DNA of 8,059 nt from Nitrospinota bacterium (GTDB lineage: Bacteria > Nitrospirota > Nitrospiria > Nitrospirales > UBA8639), in the NCBI GenBank assembly GCA_022561525.1, contig JADFRB010000068.1, positions 1 through 8,059 of the forward strand. Reading direction: 5' to 3'. This document shows, one piece after another, positions 1 to 6,769 of the stretch. The position numbers were made by a program, and so were the translations under genes. Below the pieces are notes generated by a model. The model did no database searches. It saw only the letters and a program-made list of their open reading frames with translations, and was not told where the DNA came from. How positions within the stretch are numbered: the stretch's first letter is position 1; each line of letters opens with the position of its first letter.

Positions 1-2
1 TT

Positions 3-164
3 CCGCCAACTCCGACGGAGGACCATGACTGGACCCTCCCGCTCGAGACGCCCCTGACGAATCTGCCCCAGGGCCAAATTTCCGTCAGAATCACGGACCA
101 TCAAGGCAATCTCGCCGAGCTCAAACGCCGATTTGGCGTACTCCCGGGCTCAAATGGGACATGA
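3..164 (+). CDS. C-terminal fragment of an unidentified protein, possibly ending in an Ig-like or propeller-type domain
   Basis: An open frame enters from the left edge (first full codon at 3) and stops at TGA 162-164, leaving 53 visible residues. The visible part is proline- and threonine-rich at first (PPTPTEDHDW) and then reads ISVRITDHQGNLAELKRRF near the end. The pattern 'VRxTDxxGNxAexxRxF' resembles the last strands of Ig-like or beta-propeller modules that often close secreted bacterial proteins. That is a pattern impression, not an identification. No signal peptide or catalytic motif can be judged because the start lies outside the window. AGGAGG just after the stop (165-170) is not followed by a convincing gene. 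The product remains unknown; I am fairly sure only that this is the end of a real coding region. Confidence 0.6.
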   Translation, partial: PPTPTEDHDWTLPLETPLTNLPQGQISVRITDHQGNLAELKRRFGVLPGSNGT

Positions 165-622
165 AGGAGGAAGCGAGGGTTTTGGCTAGCCCCATGGAGG
201 GCCTCTGTATGAGGTATTGAGTTCCTCGAAAAACGATTGAGCCGAACGGGCACATCCAAGAGCCTAACGGGGGTCATTAAGTATAATTCTCACCATTGCG
301 CAAGAGCTACACATGCGGAGAGGGGAATACTCCTCTATCCATTCAATCTTTGCTGGTGTCCTTGGGGTGATTCCTTGCGTCGGGTTCAAGAACTGATCGA
401 GGATTGCGCGACTGAGAATATCGAGCTTCGAGTGGCTCGGATTAAAGATAGGTCGGCCTTGTACCGAGAATCCCTTGCAAGTGACGAACTACTGGTGGCA
501 GCGTCGGAGTAATTGGGAAGGTATACGCCGACGACTCTGACCGTTTTTTGATTGACCGGGCATACCCATTCCAGGATCCGGGATCGGGTCATGACGAAAC
601 CAAATCCGTTCAGATCAGACCC
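165..622. other. Stretch without a convincing gene between the left-edge gene and the sulfotransferase
   Basis: No ORF here can be tied to a family. A TTG-started frame at 237-512 (91 codons, plus) has mixed codon use and no matching Shine-Dalgarno. A second frame, in phase with the downstream sulfotransferase, is open from 485 to 622 but has only a TTG (548) as a possible start before the ATG at 623. The two frames overlap near 485-512. They could be pieces of one frameshifted, decayed gene, but I cannot recognise one. No tRNA, strong terminator or repeat was seen. Confidence 0.4.
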
Positions 623-1426
623 ATGCTTCCGAACTTTCTAGGCATCGGTGCCCAGCGGGCTGGCACGACATGGGTTTACAACTGCCTTCGTGAACATCCC
701 GATGTGTTTGTGCCAGAGAAGAAGGAGTTGCAATTCTTTTCGTGGCACTATCAAGAAGGGTTGACGTGGTACGAAGCGTATTTTTCCGGACATGCAGGTG
801 AGAAAGCAGTTGGTGAGGTTACCCCCAACTATCTCAATGTCCCAGGCGCAATCCCTCGGATCGCTCAACTACTACCCAAAGCCCGACTGTTTGTCATTCT
901 ACGCAACCCCGTAGATCGAGCTCGATCTTCGTATCGCTTGTTGCGCGAATCGAAATATCAGGGACTCACCTTTCATGAAGCGTGCAAGCACTATCGATAT
1001 TTAATCAATTTAGGCATGTATGCGGCGCAGATGGAGCATGTGTATTCGCATTTCGACCAGGAGCACGTAAAAGTATTCTTGTACGATGATCTGCAGAGAG
1101 ACCCTCGTGAATTTCTATCCAAGCTGTTCGCGTTTCTTGGAGTTAACCCAGCGTTTCAACCGCCGTCCACCAACGAACGGTACAATCAGGTTCGCTTCGC
1201 CAGACTTCAGGATTTTTTGGTGAAGGCGGGTGCAGGCCGTCCTCTGGATAGCTTCAAACGTTCGCCGATTGGCCAATGGTTGAAGCGCCGTTACGCACGT
1301 AAACCCGATACGGCTAGAACGTCGATGACCGCCAGCGAGGAAGAGCTGAGTCTCAAAGCAAAATTCCACGGTGATGTCCTGCGCCTGCAAGATATCCTGA
1401 AGCGGGACCTATCAGCGTGGCTATGA
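623..1426 (+). CDS. Sulfotransferase (PAPS-dependent, Sulfotransfer family)
   Basis: Predicted to transfer sulfate from PAPS to an acceptor, most likely a surface glycan or its precursor given the glycosyltransferases nearby; the acceptor is not shown by the sequence. From the ATG at 623 the protein is 267 residues, a usual length for single-domain bacterial enzymes. The 5'-phosphosulfate loop is at residues 7-17 (GIGAQRAGTTW), followed by the family's EKKELQFF stretch at 32-39. The 3'-phosphate site is at 94-104 (RNPVDRARSSY, with Arg94 and Ser102 as expected ligands). The C-terminus (LQDILKRDLSAWL) is typical of the family. A longer frame reaches back to TTG 548, but ATG 623 is preferred because the PAPS loop normally begins within the first ten residues. 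No strong ribosome binding site precedes either start. No signal peptide or membrane segment is evident, so the enzyme is probably cytoplasmic. The family call is firm. Confidence 0.9.
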   Translation: MLPNFLGIGAQRAGTTWVYNCLREHPDVFVPEKKELQFFSWHYQEGLTWYEAYFSGHAGEKAVGEVTPNYLNVPGAIPRIAQLLPKARLFVILRNPVDRARSSYRLLRESKYQGLTFHEACKHYRYLINLGMYAAQMEHVYSHFDQEHVKVFLYDDLQRDPREFLSKLFAFLGVNPAFQPPSTNERYNQVRFARLQDFLVKAGAGRPLDSFKRSPIGQWLKRRYARKPDTARTSMTASEEELSLKAKFHGDVLRLQDILKRDLSAWL

Positions 1427-1444
1427 ATACCAAAGGATGTTTGA

Positions 1445-1816
1445 AAACTCTGTACGTACCTCCGGCTCAATCTGAAATCCATCCAGGAAATTGCCCGCCA
1501 TCCGCTTCGATGTGACATCCGCAGCCGTGAAGTGGAAACAGCCAAGCTGTTTCTGAAGCCGGCTGGCAAGGCCCGGATGTGCTACCTCTGCGTCTCCCCC
1601 ATCAACCAGGACTGGAAGGAAGGCCATGTCACTCCGCTCTTCTGCCAAGCTGACGGCCCCACGTGGTGGTATGCCGCCTCGATCTCCCCAAAACACTAGG
1701 CCTGGAAGGGCGCCCATGTCGCCGATGTGATCATGACTTCTGGGAACACCGTGGCAACGTGGGCCCCGTTGAAGGAAGAACAAGACGGATGGACTTCAAT
1801 CGTAAGCTTTCCCTAA
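1445..1816 (+). pseudogene. Decayed reading frame of unknown family, interrupted by an internal TAG
   Basis: Between TGA 1442-1444 and TAA 1814-1816 one plus-strand frame is open for 123 codons except for a single TAG at 1697-1699. Counting by hand from about codon 1505 to 1813, roughly 72% of third positions are G or C, much more coding-like than neighbouring intergenic DNA. There is no ATG or good start near the beginning, so the 5' end is probably lost. The conceptual product includes ETAKLFLKPAGKARMCYLCV, then WKEGHVTPLF, and after the stop WKGAHVADVI. The two 'WKxxHV' segments are in the same frame about 33 codons apart, as if a module were repeated. I do not recognise the family. It shares frame with the upstream sulfotransferase but is separated from it by two stops. 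Antisense ORFs over it look like shadows of this codon bias. Confidence 0.45.
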
Positions 1817-1873
1817 ACGGAGACCCATTTAAAGTAGAACTTTCTGGTAGGCCAATAAGGTCAGGAGGTTCTG

Positions 1874-1930
1874 ATGAAGCGGTCACGATTTAGCCAGCAA
1901 CAGGCCGTTTCGATTTTAAAGGAAAGTTGA
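1874..1930 (+). mobile_element. Truncated start of an IS3-family orfA (transposase helix-turn-helix subunit)
   Basis: ATG 1874 to TGA 1928-1930 encodes MKRSRFSQQQAVSILKES, which closely matches the conserved N-terminus of IS3-family OrfA proteins (MKRSRFSEEQIxxILKE...). A strong Shine-Dalgarno, AGGAGG at 1863-1868, sits 5 bases before the ATG, as in intact elements. The expected continuation (a helix-turn-helix with CRKHGIS-type sequence) is absent. After TGA the sequence is unrelated in all three frames, so the element is cut off after about 18 codons. No orfB, right end or clear terminal inverted repeat was found. What remains is the left-end leader plus translation start of a dead insertion sequence. 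Confidence 0.7.
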
Positions 1931-2103
1931 GAAACTCGGCCTTACTAGGACTGCCCTCTTGCTGCTTCAGTCTCCAGTTCAGCTAGTGAACCTTCTGGGT
2001 AAGCCTAAAACCCTTTCCTGGTGTAGTTTCCCGAAAAACTTCCGAAATATTATATTGTAAGTTTAAATCACTGTTGGTTCCAGACGGTCGAAGGCATTCG
2101 TTT
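1931..2103 (+). other. Leader region of the GT2-GtrA gene
   Basis: No gene is seen. The 5' part may still be rearranged insertion-sequence debris. An AT-rich patch around 2041-2070 contains TATATT at 2051-2056, which could be a -10 element, but the -35 candidates around 2027-2033 (TTTCCCG) are poor, so this is only a weak promoter suggestion. GAAGG at 2090-2094 lies 9 bases before ATG 2104 and serves as the likely ribosome binding site. It favours that start over the in-frame TTG at 2074. Confidence 0.3.
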
Positions 2104-3333
2104 ATGAAAATTGTGATCATCGTCCCTACGTACAACGAGCGTGAAAACATCGTTCCCCTGATGACCAAGCTGAAGGAGCAGTTTCGCCATATTGCCCACG
2201 ACATGCATATACTCGTTGTGGATGACAACTCTCCAGACGGAACAGGGGAGGTCGTCAGAAAAGAGACGGAATACAATAAGAATGTTCACCTATTGTCTGG
2301 TAGCAAGATGGGACTCGGCGCAGCCTACATCCGAGGCATGAGATATGCGTTGGGGGAGTTGAAGGCCGATGTCGTATTCGAAATAGATGCCGACCTATCG
2401 CACAAACCTTCGGACGTGCCCCAGATGGTGGCAGCCCTTGAGGACGGGGCAGACTTCGTAATCGGGAGTCGATACGTTGTGGGAGGCAGCCTTCCAGTGG
2501 AGTGGGGGCTATTGCGGCGCCTGATTTCCAAGGTTGGAAATATCGTTGCTCGCTATCTCGCCGGCATGTACAAAATTCGCGACTGTACGGCCGGATTTCG
2601 AGCGATTCGGGCTTCGTTGTTAAAGTGCATCGATCTCGGCAACTTGCGGGTTCAAGGGTATGCCTTCCAGGTAGCCCTTCTACACCGGGCGCTCATGCTT
2701 GGTGCAAAAGTTCGGGAAATCCCGGTAGATTTCATAGACAGGACCCATGGAAAGTCAAAGCTTGGGTTATCGGATATTGTGGAATTCATCATCAATGCGT
2801 GGTGGATCCGGCTCCAGAGCTCCAGAACCTTTATCAAATTCGTAATTGTCGGTGCATCCGGCATTGTGGTGAACCTAGGATTCTTTACCCTGTTTATCGA
2901 GCAAGGTTTAAGTAAATTCTTAGCTTCGCCCATAGCGATAGAACTCTCTATTATTTCCAACTTCCTCCTCAACAACTACTGGACTTTTCAATGGCGGCAA
3001 GCAGGGGATTCGGTCCATGTAAAAGGTCTGAAGTTCAACGCGGTGTCCATCCTCTCGTTAGGGCTTAGTTACGGAATGTTTGTCGGTCTTTCTATAATGT
3101 ATCCCAAAGCTGTGCCCCAGGTTCATCAGCTGCTGAGCATTGCTCCCGCCCTCCTTACCAACTATTTCCTGAATTCATACTGGACCTTTAAGAAGGGAGC
3201 AAATGTTGTGGGGCATCATGCCGAGGAGCGACAGAAAGATGATAATGGAAATAGGTTCGGGCGAAAACTCGACACCTTAGAGCTCCCTGATCTGACCCTG
3301 AAGCTCTCCGACCGAGAGTCCTCGAGATTATAA
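2104..3333 (+). CDS. Polyprenyl-phosphate glycosyltransferase (DPM1-like GT2) fused to a GtrA membrane domain
   Basis: Two domains in 409 residues. Residues 1-235 are a family-2 glycosyltransferase of the dolichol-phosphate mannose synthase type: VPTYNERENI (7-16), VVDDNSPDGTGEV (38-50), the metal-binding DAD of EIDADLSH (93-100), and IGSRYVVGG (120-128). QGYAFQ (184-189) and the HGKSKL segment (215-220) are also family-typical. It should move a sugar from a nucleotide sugar to polyprenyl phosphate at the inner face of the membrane. Residues 243-364 are a GtrA domain with four hydrophobic segments and the paired NYWTF/SYWTF signatures (291-295, 358-362); GtrA proteins are linked to flipping of lipid-linked sugars. 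The start at ATG 2104 is supported by GAAGG nine bases upstream and by the motif beginning at residue 4. Residues after about 364 are a charged tail with no family match; its last ~29 residues are encoded opposite an IS256 transposase relic (see findings). The sugar cannot be named. Confidence 0.93.
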   Translation: MKIVIIVPTYNERENIVPLMTKLKEQFRHIAHDMHILVVDDNSPDGTGEVVRKETEYNKNVHLLSGSKMGLGAAYIRGMRYALGELKADVVFEIDADLSHKPSDVPQMVAALEDGADFVIGSRYVVGGSLPVEWGLLRRLISKVGNIVARYLAGMYKIRDCTAGFRAIRASLLKCIDLGNLRVQGYAFQVALLHRALMLGAKVREIPVDFIDRTHGKSKLGLSDIVEFIINAWWIRLQSSRTFIKFVIVGASGIVVNLGFFTLFIEQGLSKFLASPIAIELSIISNFLLNNYWTFQWRQAGDSVHVKGLKFNAVSILSLGLSYGMFVGLSIMYPKAVPQVHQLLSIAPALLTNYFLNSYWTFKKGANVVGHHAEERQKDDNGNRFGRKLDTLELPDLTLKLSDRESSRL

Positions 3334-3576
3334 CAACTGCACCTTGTAATCCAACCCGTCGAGCTGGTGCTGCCCTTCCCTCACAAGCTGAGGTTTGAAG
3401 CTCGCGCTACGCTCGCTCGGCACCGAAACCTCAATCTCGCCCGCTTCAACCTGTACGGTCTTCCTGCCTTTGCTCTGGCGCGACTTTCTGTTGCTCGTGC
3501 CCTCGGGCACCTCGGCTTCGTAGCTCAGATGACCGGTTATCTCACCTTCGAGCCCTCTTTCCACACTCCCCTCCAT
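3244..3576 (-). mobile_element. IS256-family transposase relic, N-terminal part, with in-frame stops
   Basis: Read on the minus strand from 3576, the frame gives VERGLEGEITGHLSYE, then RKTVQVEAGEIEVSVP, then FKPQLVREGQHQLDGLDYKV. These correspond in order to the conserved N-terminal third of IS256-family (mutator-type) transposases. The frame meets TAA at 3330-3328 but the match carries on without a shift: SRGLSVGELQGQIREL, a second TAA at 3279-3277, then GVEFSPEPIS. In the family both stop positions normally hold tyrosine (LYARGLS..., ELYGVEVSP...), so single-base Tyr-to-stop changes explain them. Similarity fades below about 3244, near the native end of the GtrA domain. Upstream of 3576 a TAG closes the frame and the usual N-terminus is not recognisable. 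The catalytic DDE domain and both terminal repeats are missing, so the element is dead. Confidence 0.85.
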
Positions 3577-3827
3577 CGGTGGAAAGCTAAGCTAGTTCGC
3601 CACGATAAAAAGGTTTTTCCGAATAAAGGAAGAAAAATGGGTAGGACTGAGGCGTGGACTAAGGGCAGATCATTCCATACAGGGCAAATAGGAAAGCCGT
3701 TTTTCAGGATGCAGTTCAAAAAAACCAGAAGGCGCAAAAAAGGACCAAAATCACATGCTGATAGAAGTTCTTAGCAAGGGGTCTATCCTTCTTGAACCAC
3801 CATAAGCCTTGAAGGCGTTTTCTTGTG
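3577..3827. other. Non-coding, A-rich stretch between two relics
   Basis: Nothing convincing is encoded here. Plus-strand open frames run through it, but their product is a lysine/arginine-rich translation of A-rich DNA and, further left, the shadow of the IS256 relic. A short imperfect hairpin (GCC TTGAA GGC at about 3808-3818, followed by GTTTTCTTG) could act as a weak terminator for the plus-strand gene, but the stem is only three base pairs and I would not rely on it. Confidence 0.3.
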
Positions 3828-4079
3828 TCAATAAACTAATTTGTGCGTGTAGGGTCCGGTGACATGTGCCAATTCCATCGGAGGCTCTGTGTCACACCAC
3901 TTCGCTATTGTCCCCAACGACCCTGCTTCACAAAGCCGTGTTGCGAACTCGAACGCCGCACCTTTGTCTGTCGCCTCGTGCAACCGGGGCCCTGTTGTTT
4001 GATGGTGATGCGTCATGAGAATGATGGTGTTAGGCCAGACAGTGACACCAACTTGATGGATGTGAGTTTGCCCCCCACC
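3828..4079 (-). pseudogene. Possible gene fragment or small hypothetical ORF of unknown family
   Basis: A minus-strand frame is open for 83 codons from just after TAG (4082-4080) to the stop at 3828-3830. Only one ATG is in frame (4016), which would give 62 residues, but the sequence before it (GVTVWPNTIILMTHHHQTTG) reads as continuous protein-like sequence. That suggests the C-terminal piece of a longer gene whose 5' end was lost. The rest includes ATDKGAAFEFATRLCEAG and GTIAKWCDTEPPMELAHV. I do not recognise the family. No Shine-Dalgarno is clear before 4016. It lies between the IS256 relic and the end of the minus-strand operon, in DNA that otherwise looks like debris. It could also be a chance frame. 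Confidence 0.3.
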
Positions 4080-4128
4080 CTACCACGGAACTGACTGGGG
4101 ACACTTTATTTTCGCATCTGCTCGGTCG

Positions 4129-5520
4129 CTACCTCGGCCTGACTCTATAGATCCGTATGACATGCGTTTGTTCATCAAAACGCCTCGTCATAATTTGGTC
4201 GACCAGGTCGATATCGCCTTGGGGCATGCGGGTGAGCGGCGTAAACGCATTGGTTGCCCGCACGACAAACCCGGATGGTTGGTTGTCCTTCGTGGTTCTG
4301 TTCCAAGGTTCAACATGATGCGATCCGTATTGTTTCAGGTAATACTCTAGCGTGAAGGGCCAGTTGGAATAGACGGTCTCGTTTCCTTCCATCAGGGCTG
4401 CAACGCTGCTCGCCGCAGCCCGAAAATCGTGCCTGGAGCCGTCGCGATAATGGCTCAACAGTTTCGGCATCAACAGGACGGCAATGCACGCAAACCAGGC
4501 AATTCGATGCCAATGGCCCTCGAGCCGATGCGCGACCTGCTCGACGGCGTACGCAGCGAAAATCCAAAACGGGAACATGAAAAACAGGCTGTACCGGGGA
4601 TTCCAATTCCCCAACAGAACGGAGGAGAGCCCGACGAATGCCATACCACCCAACAACACCAGTAACCACCACGCAAAGCCGTCAGTCCTGGTCAGGGTCC
4701 GAAGGGACCAGGCAAGTCCTGCCATGGCCAATGCGATGGTGGGAATGCCAAGCTGGGCTGCGAACGAAACAAGTTCATTTGTTCCACCTGTGCCGCCACT
4801 GATCCAGCCCATCATTAGCGGACGAAGGTACAAGAGGTAGGTGAAGAAGGCAACCGCCGAGGCCAGAAGGGCCCGCACACCCACGGCCTTGGGAATAACT
4901 TGCAGCGGTAAGCACATTGCAGCCGCGATTCCGCCGATCCAGAACACCACCGCCAACAAATTGTGGCTCAGCACAGCAAGAACCGTGGACACCGCGCACA
5001 ATAATGCAATCGAAAGATGTTTTTCCGACTTTGACCAAATCGTCGCTAAAGAGATGGCAAAAAACAGCATCGCCATGGAATAAAATCGGTTTTGTTGGAC
5101 AAGCCAAACAAAACACTGGTTTAGACCGACCAGTAGTGTAAGAGCCGCCGCGAACCAATGACCGCGCCAGCGCCGAGCAAATACGTAGACGAGGATAACG
5201 GTCAGGCTCCCACACAGCGCGGAAAGGACGCGAGTCCCAAATTCGTCGGCAGGAAGAACTCGAAGAAAGAGCCGCTGCGCGGAGTACCAGGTGGGAATGA
5301 GTTGAGGCAAACGATTTAATTGCTCTTTGAACCGACCTTGAGCACGTTCCGTTTCGAGAACACCAAGTTCCATCAGCGAAGGAACCTCGTCGTGATCCCA
5401 TGACCATTCCCCGAGTTTATAAAAATTGACCGTGAAGGTTGCTACGGTAACCAGAACCAGCACGAGGAACCGTGTAGGGAGCTTTGATTTCTGAATTGGC
5501 TGCATCAAAGAAGTCATCAT
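4129..5520 (-). CDS. Integral membrane GT-C glycosyltransferase (PMT/ArnT-like, GT39/GT83 type)
   Basis: A 463-residue membrane protein with about ten hydrophobic segments (for example 16-32, 103-115, 122-140, 147-162, 168-186, 188-204, 215-231, 283-302, 311-328, 340-351). It ends in a soluble C-terminal part from about 355. The first periplasmic loop carries WDHDEVPSL (41-49), with the acidic D44-E45 pair where GT-C enzymes of the PMT/ArnT type place their catalytic aspartate. QQNRFYSMAMLFF (142-154) matches the 'xxRxYaxxxl' helix signature of this superfamily. Such enzymes transfer a sugar from polyprenyl phosphate to a protein, lipid or glycan on the periplasmic side. The frame can be read back to 5778, but the extra 86 codons overlap the preceding gene and lack hydrophobic or family sequence, so the start is set at ATG 5520, with ATG 5517 as an alternative. 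It lies 52 bases after the upstream gene, probably in one operon. Donor and acceptor are not determinable. Confidence 0.82.
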   Translation of the reverse strand: MMTSLMQPIQKSKLPTRFLVLVLVTVATFTVNFYKLGEWSWDHDEVPSLMELGVLETERAQGRFKEQLNRLPQLIPTWYSAQRLFLRVLPADEFGTRVLSALCGSLTVILVYVFARRWRGHWFAAALTLLVGLNQCFVWLVQQNRFYSMAMLFFAISLATIWSKSEKHLSIALLCAVSTVLAVLSHNLLAVVFWIGGIAAAMCLPLQVIPKAVGVRALLASAVAFFTYLLYLRPLMMGWISGGTGGTNELVSFAAQLGIPTIALAMAGLAWSLRTLTRTDGFAWWLLVLLGGMAFVGLSSVLLGNWNPRYSLFFMFPFWIFAAYAVEQVAHRLEGHWHRIAWFACIAVLLMPKLLSHYRDGSRHDFRAAASSVAALMEGNETVYSNWPFTLEYYLKQYGSHHVEPWNRTTKDNQPSGFVVRATNAFTPLTRMPQGDIDLVDQIMTRRFDEQTHVIRIYRVRPR

Positions 5521-5572
5521 TGTTGGCCCCAAGTTGGCGAGAAAACGTTCTGAGTTTGTTGGTGTCAACTCT

Positions 5573-6763
5573 CTATTTCGCCAAGGCAGCACCCGCGCAT
5601 ACCATATTCCATTGTCCGGCAGCCAGGGTGACCGCCTCATCGACTTTTTGCAAATTCCGATTCCAGGAATAGTGTTTCTCCACAAACGACCTGGCATTGG
5701 CAGCCAACGATTCTCGTAATTGGGCATCACTAAGCAACTCCATGACGGATCGTGCAAATGTTTGGGGATTGTCGGCAATCAGAATCTCCCTCCCATCCGT
5801 TGCATCGATCCCATTGTTCGCCGCCGACGTCGCAACAACAGGGATTTCCATTGCCATGGCTTCAAGTATTTTGTTTTGGATGCCCTTCCCGATACGAAGA
5901 GGCACGACACAGACAGAGGCACGGCCCAAATAGTCCCGCATATCGGGCACATATCCCGTCACCACGGTCCCATCCCCCTCAAGCCGTTTAATGCTTGGGT
6001 GTGGATCCATTCCCCCTATGATAAATTTCACCGAGGGTACCTCCCGTTTTATGACCGGTAAAATTTCACGATGAAAATAAGAGACGCCATCAATATTGGG
6101 AAAATAGTTCATCGCGCCTGTGAAGATAAGGGTATCCTTGGCCTTGTTTTGCCTGGGGGTAAAAAACTCCAGATCGACGCCATTGGGCACGACAACCAGC
6201 CGATCCGAATCAGGCAATAGGGTTTTCTCTTTTTCCGACACTACGAGGGAAGCATCAAATCGTCTGACGAGCTCCGCTTCGAATACTTGCAATTTTCTAA
6301 ATTCGAGATTGTAGACCAGTGATTTGGGACATGGGGCCATTTTTGCGTACAAACGCCATTTATCAGAATCAACATCTACAAAATCGATGATTTTGGGCTT
6401 TTTGACATCCAAGACATACGGCGCCATTGATGAGCAATCCACCATGACCAAATCAAACTCCTCATCAGCAATGAGGCGTTTTAACCGTCCGGAATAATAA
6501 TACGAGTTTGTGATAGGCCGCTTGCCAAAAACACTCAAACAACATCTTAATTTCGCAAGCAGAGGAGAAAGCTGCACTGTTTTCACAGCCCAACAGTATG
6601 GTTGGAGTAGCTCAATGTTTTTAGCATCCTGTTTTGAATAACTAGGATAGATCAGGGTCACCGCATATCGACTTGAAAGATGCTTGAGAATGTGAAAATT
6701 CCGTATCCGATCCCCCTTATTGGGTGGATAGGGACAACTGTGGGCAAGAAACAAAACTTTCAT
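5573..6763 (-). CDS. Family-4 glycosyltransferase of the TIGR03087 type (PEP-CTERM/EpsH-associated sugar transferase)
   Basis: A 396-residue cytoplasmic glycosyltransferase. The N-terminus MKVLFLAHSCPYPPNKGDRI, the segment APYVLDVKKPKIIDFVDVDS (114-133) and the overall length fit the TIGR03087 group, sugar transferases found beside exosortase-linked exopolysaccharide genes. The C-terminal Rossmann half shows VVPNGVDLEFF (191-201), FTGAMNYFPN (214-223), GYVPDMRDYLG (270-280) and the nucleotide-sugar-binding stretch GIQNKILEAMA (294-304, with Glu301). It probably transfers a sugar from an activated nucleotide donor onto a lipid-linked exopolysaccharide intermediate; the sugar is unknown. The start is ATG 6763, because GAGG lies six bases upstream; a TTG at 6769 would leave no spacer. 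It is the third gene of the minus-strand operon, 66 bases after the HAD gene. The GT4 assignment is firm; the subgroup is recognised from memory of the family. Confidence 0.88.
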   Translation of the reverse strand: MKVLFLAHSCPYPPNKGDRIRNFHILKHLSSRYAVTLIYPSYSKQDAKNIELLQPYCWAVKTVQLSPLLAKLRCCLSVFGKRPITNSYYYSGRLKRLIADEEFDLVMVDCSSMAPYVLDVKKPKIIDFVDVDSDKWRLYAKMAPCPKSLVYNLEFRKLQVFEAELVRRFDASLVVSEKEKTLLPDSDRLVVVPNGVDLEFFTPRQNKAKDTLIFTGAMNYFPNIDGVSYFHREILPVIKREVPSVKFIIGGMDPHPSIKRLEGDGTVVTGYVPDMRDYLGRASVCVVPLRIGKGIQNKILEAMAMEIPVVATSAANNGIDATDGREILIADNPQTFARSVMELLSDAQLRESLAANARSFVEKHYSWNRNLQKVDEAVTLAAGQWNMVCAGAALAK

Positions 6764-6769
6764 CAACAA

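Noticed and set aside
1697..1699. Internal TAG considered as a recoded (pyrrolysine) codon
   Set aside because: The frame also lacks a start codon and has stops upstream, so simple decay is the better explanation.
1421..1783. 120-codon minus-strand frame after the sulfotransferase
   Set aside because: It lies antisense to the frame with strong third-position bias (1445-1816) and shows no domain; it is probably a mirror of that bias.
1663..1893. 76-codon plus-strand frame crossing the decayed gene and the IS3 leader
   Set aside because: It runs out of phase with both the decayed frame and the orfA start, so it joins unrelated segments by chance.
2502..2915. 137-codon plus-strand frame inside the GT2-GtrA gene
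   Set aside because: Out-of-frame shadow of a gene with complete family motifs.
3367..3774. 135-codon plus-strand frame, rich in Arg and Lys
   Set aside because: Its first half is the antisense shadow of the IS256 relic, which has clear family similarity, and its second half translates A-rich DNA. There is no recognisable domain.
4775..5407. 210-codon minus-strand frame inside the GT-C gene
   Set aside because: Alternative frame of a well-supported gene; its product is a low-complexity mix of Ser, Arg and Cys without family features.
5521..5778. 86-codon N-terminal extension of the 4129-5520 membrane protein
   Set aside because: It overlaps the upstream glycosyltransferase gene by about 200 bases, is not hydrophobic, and the GT-C family pattern begins only after ATG 5520.
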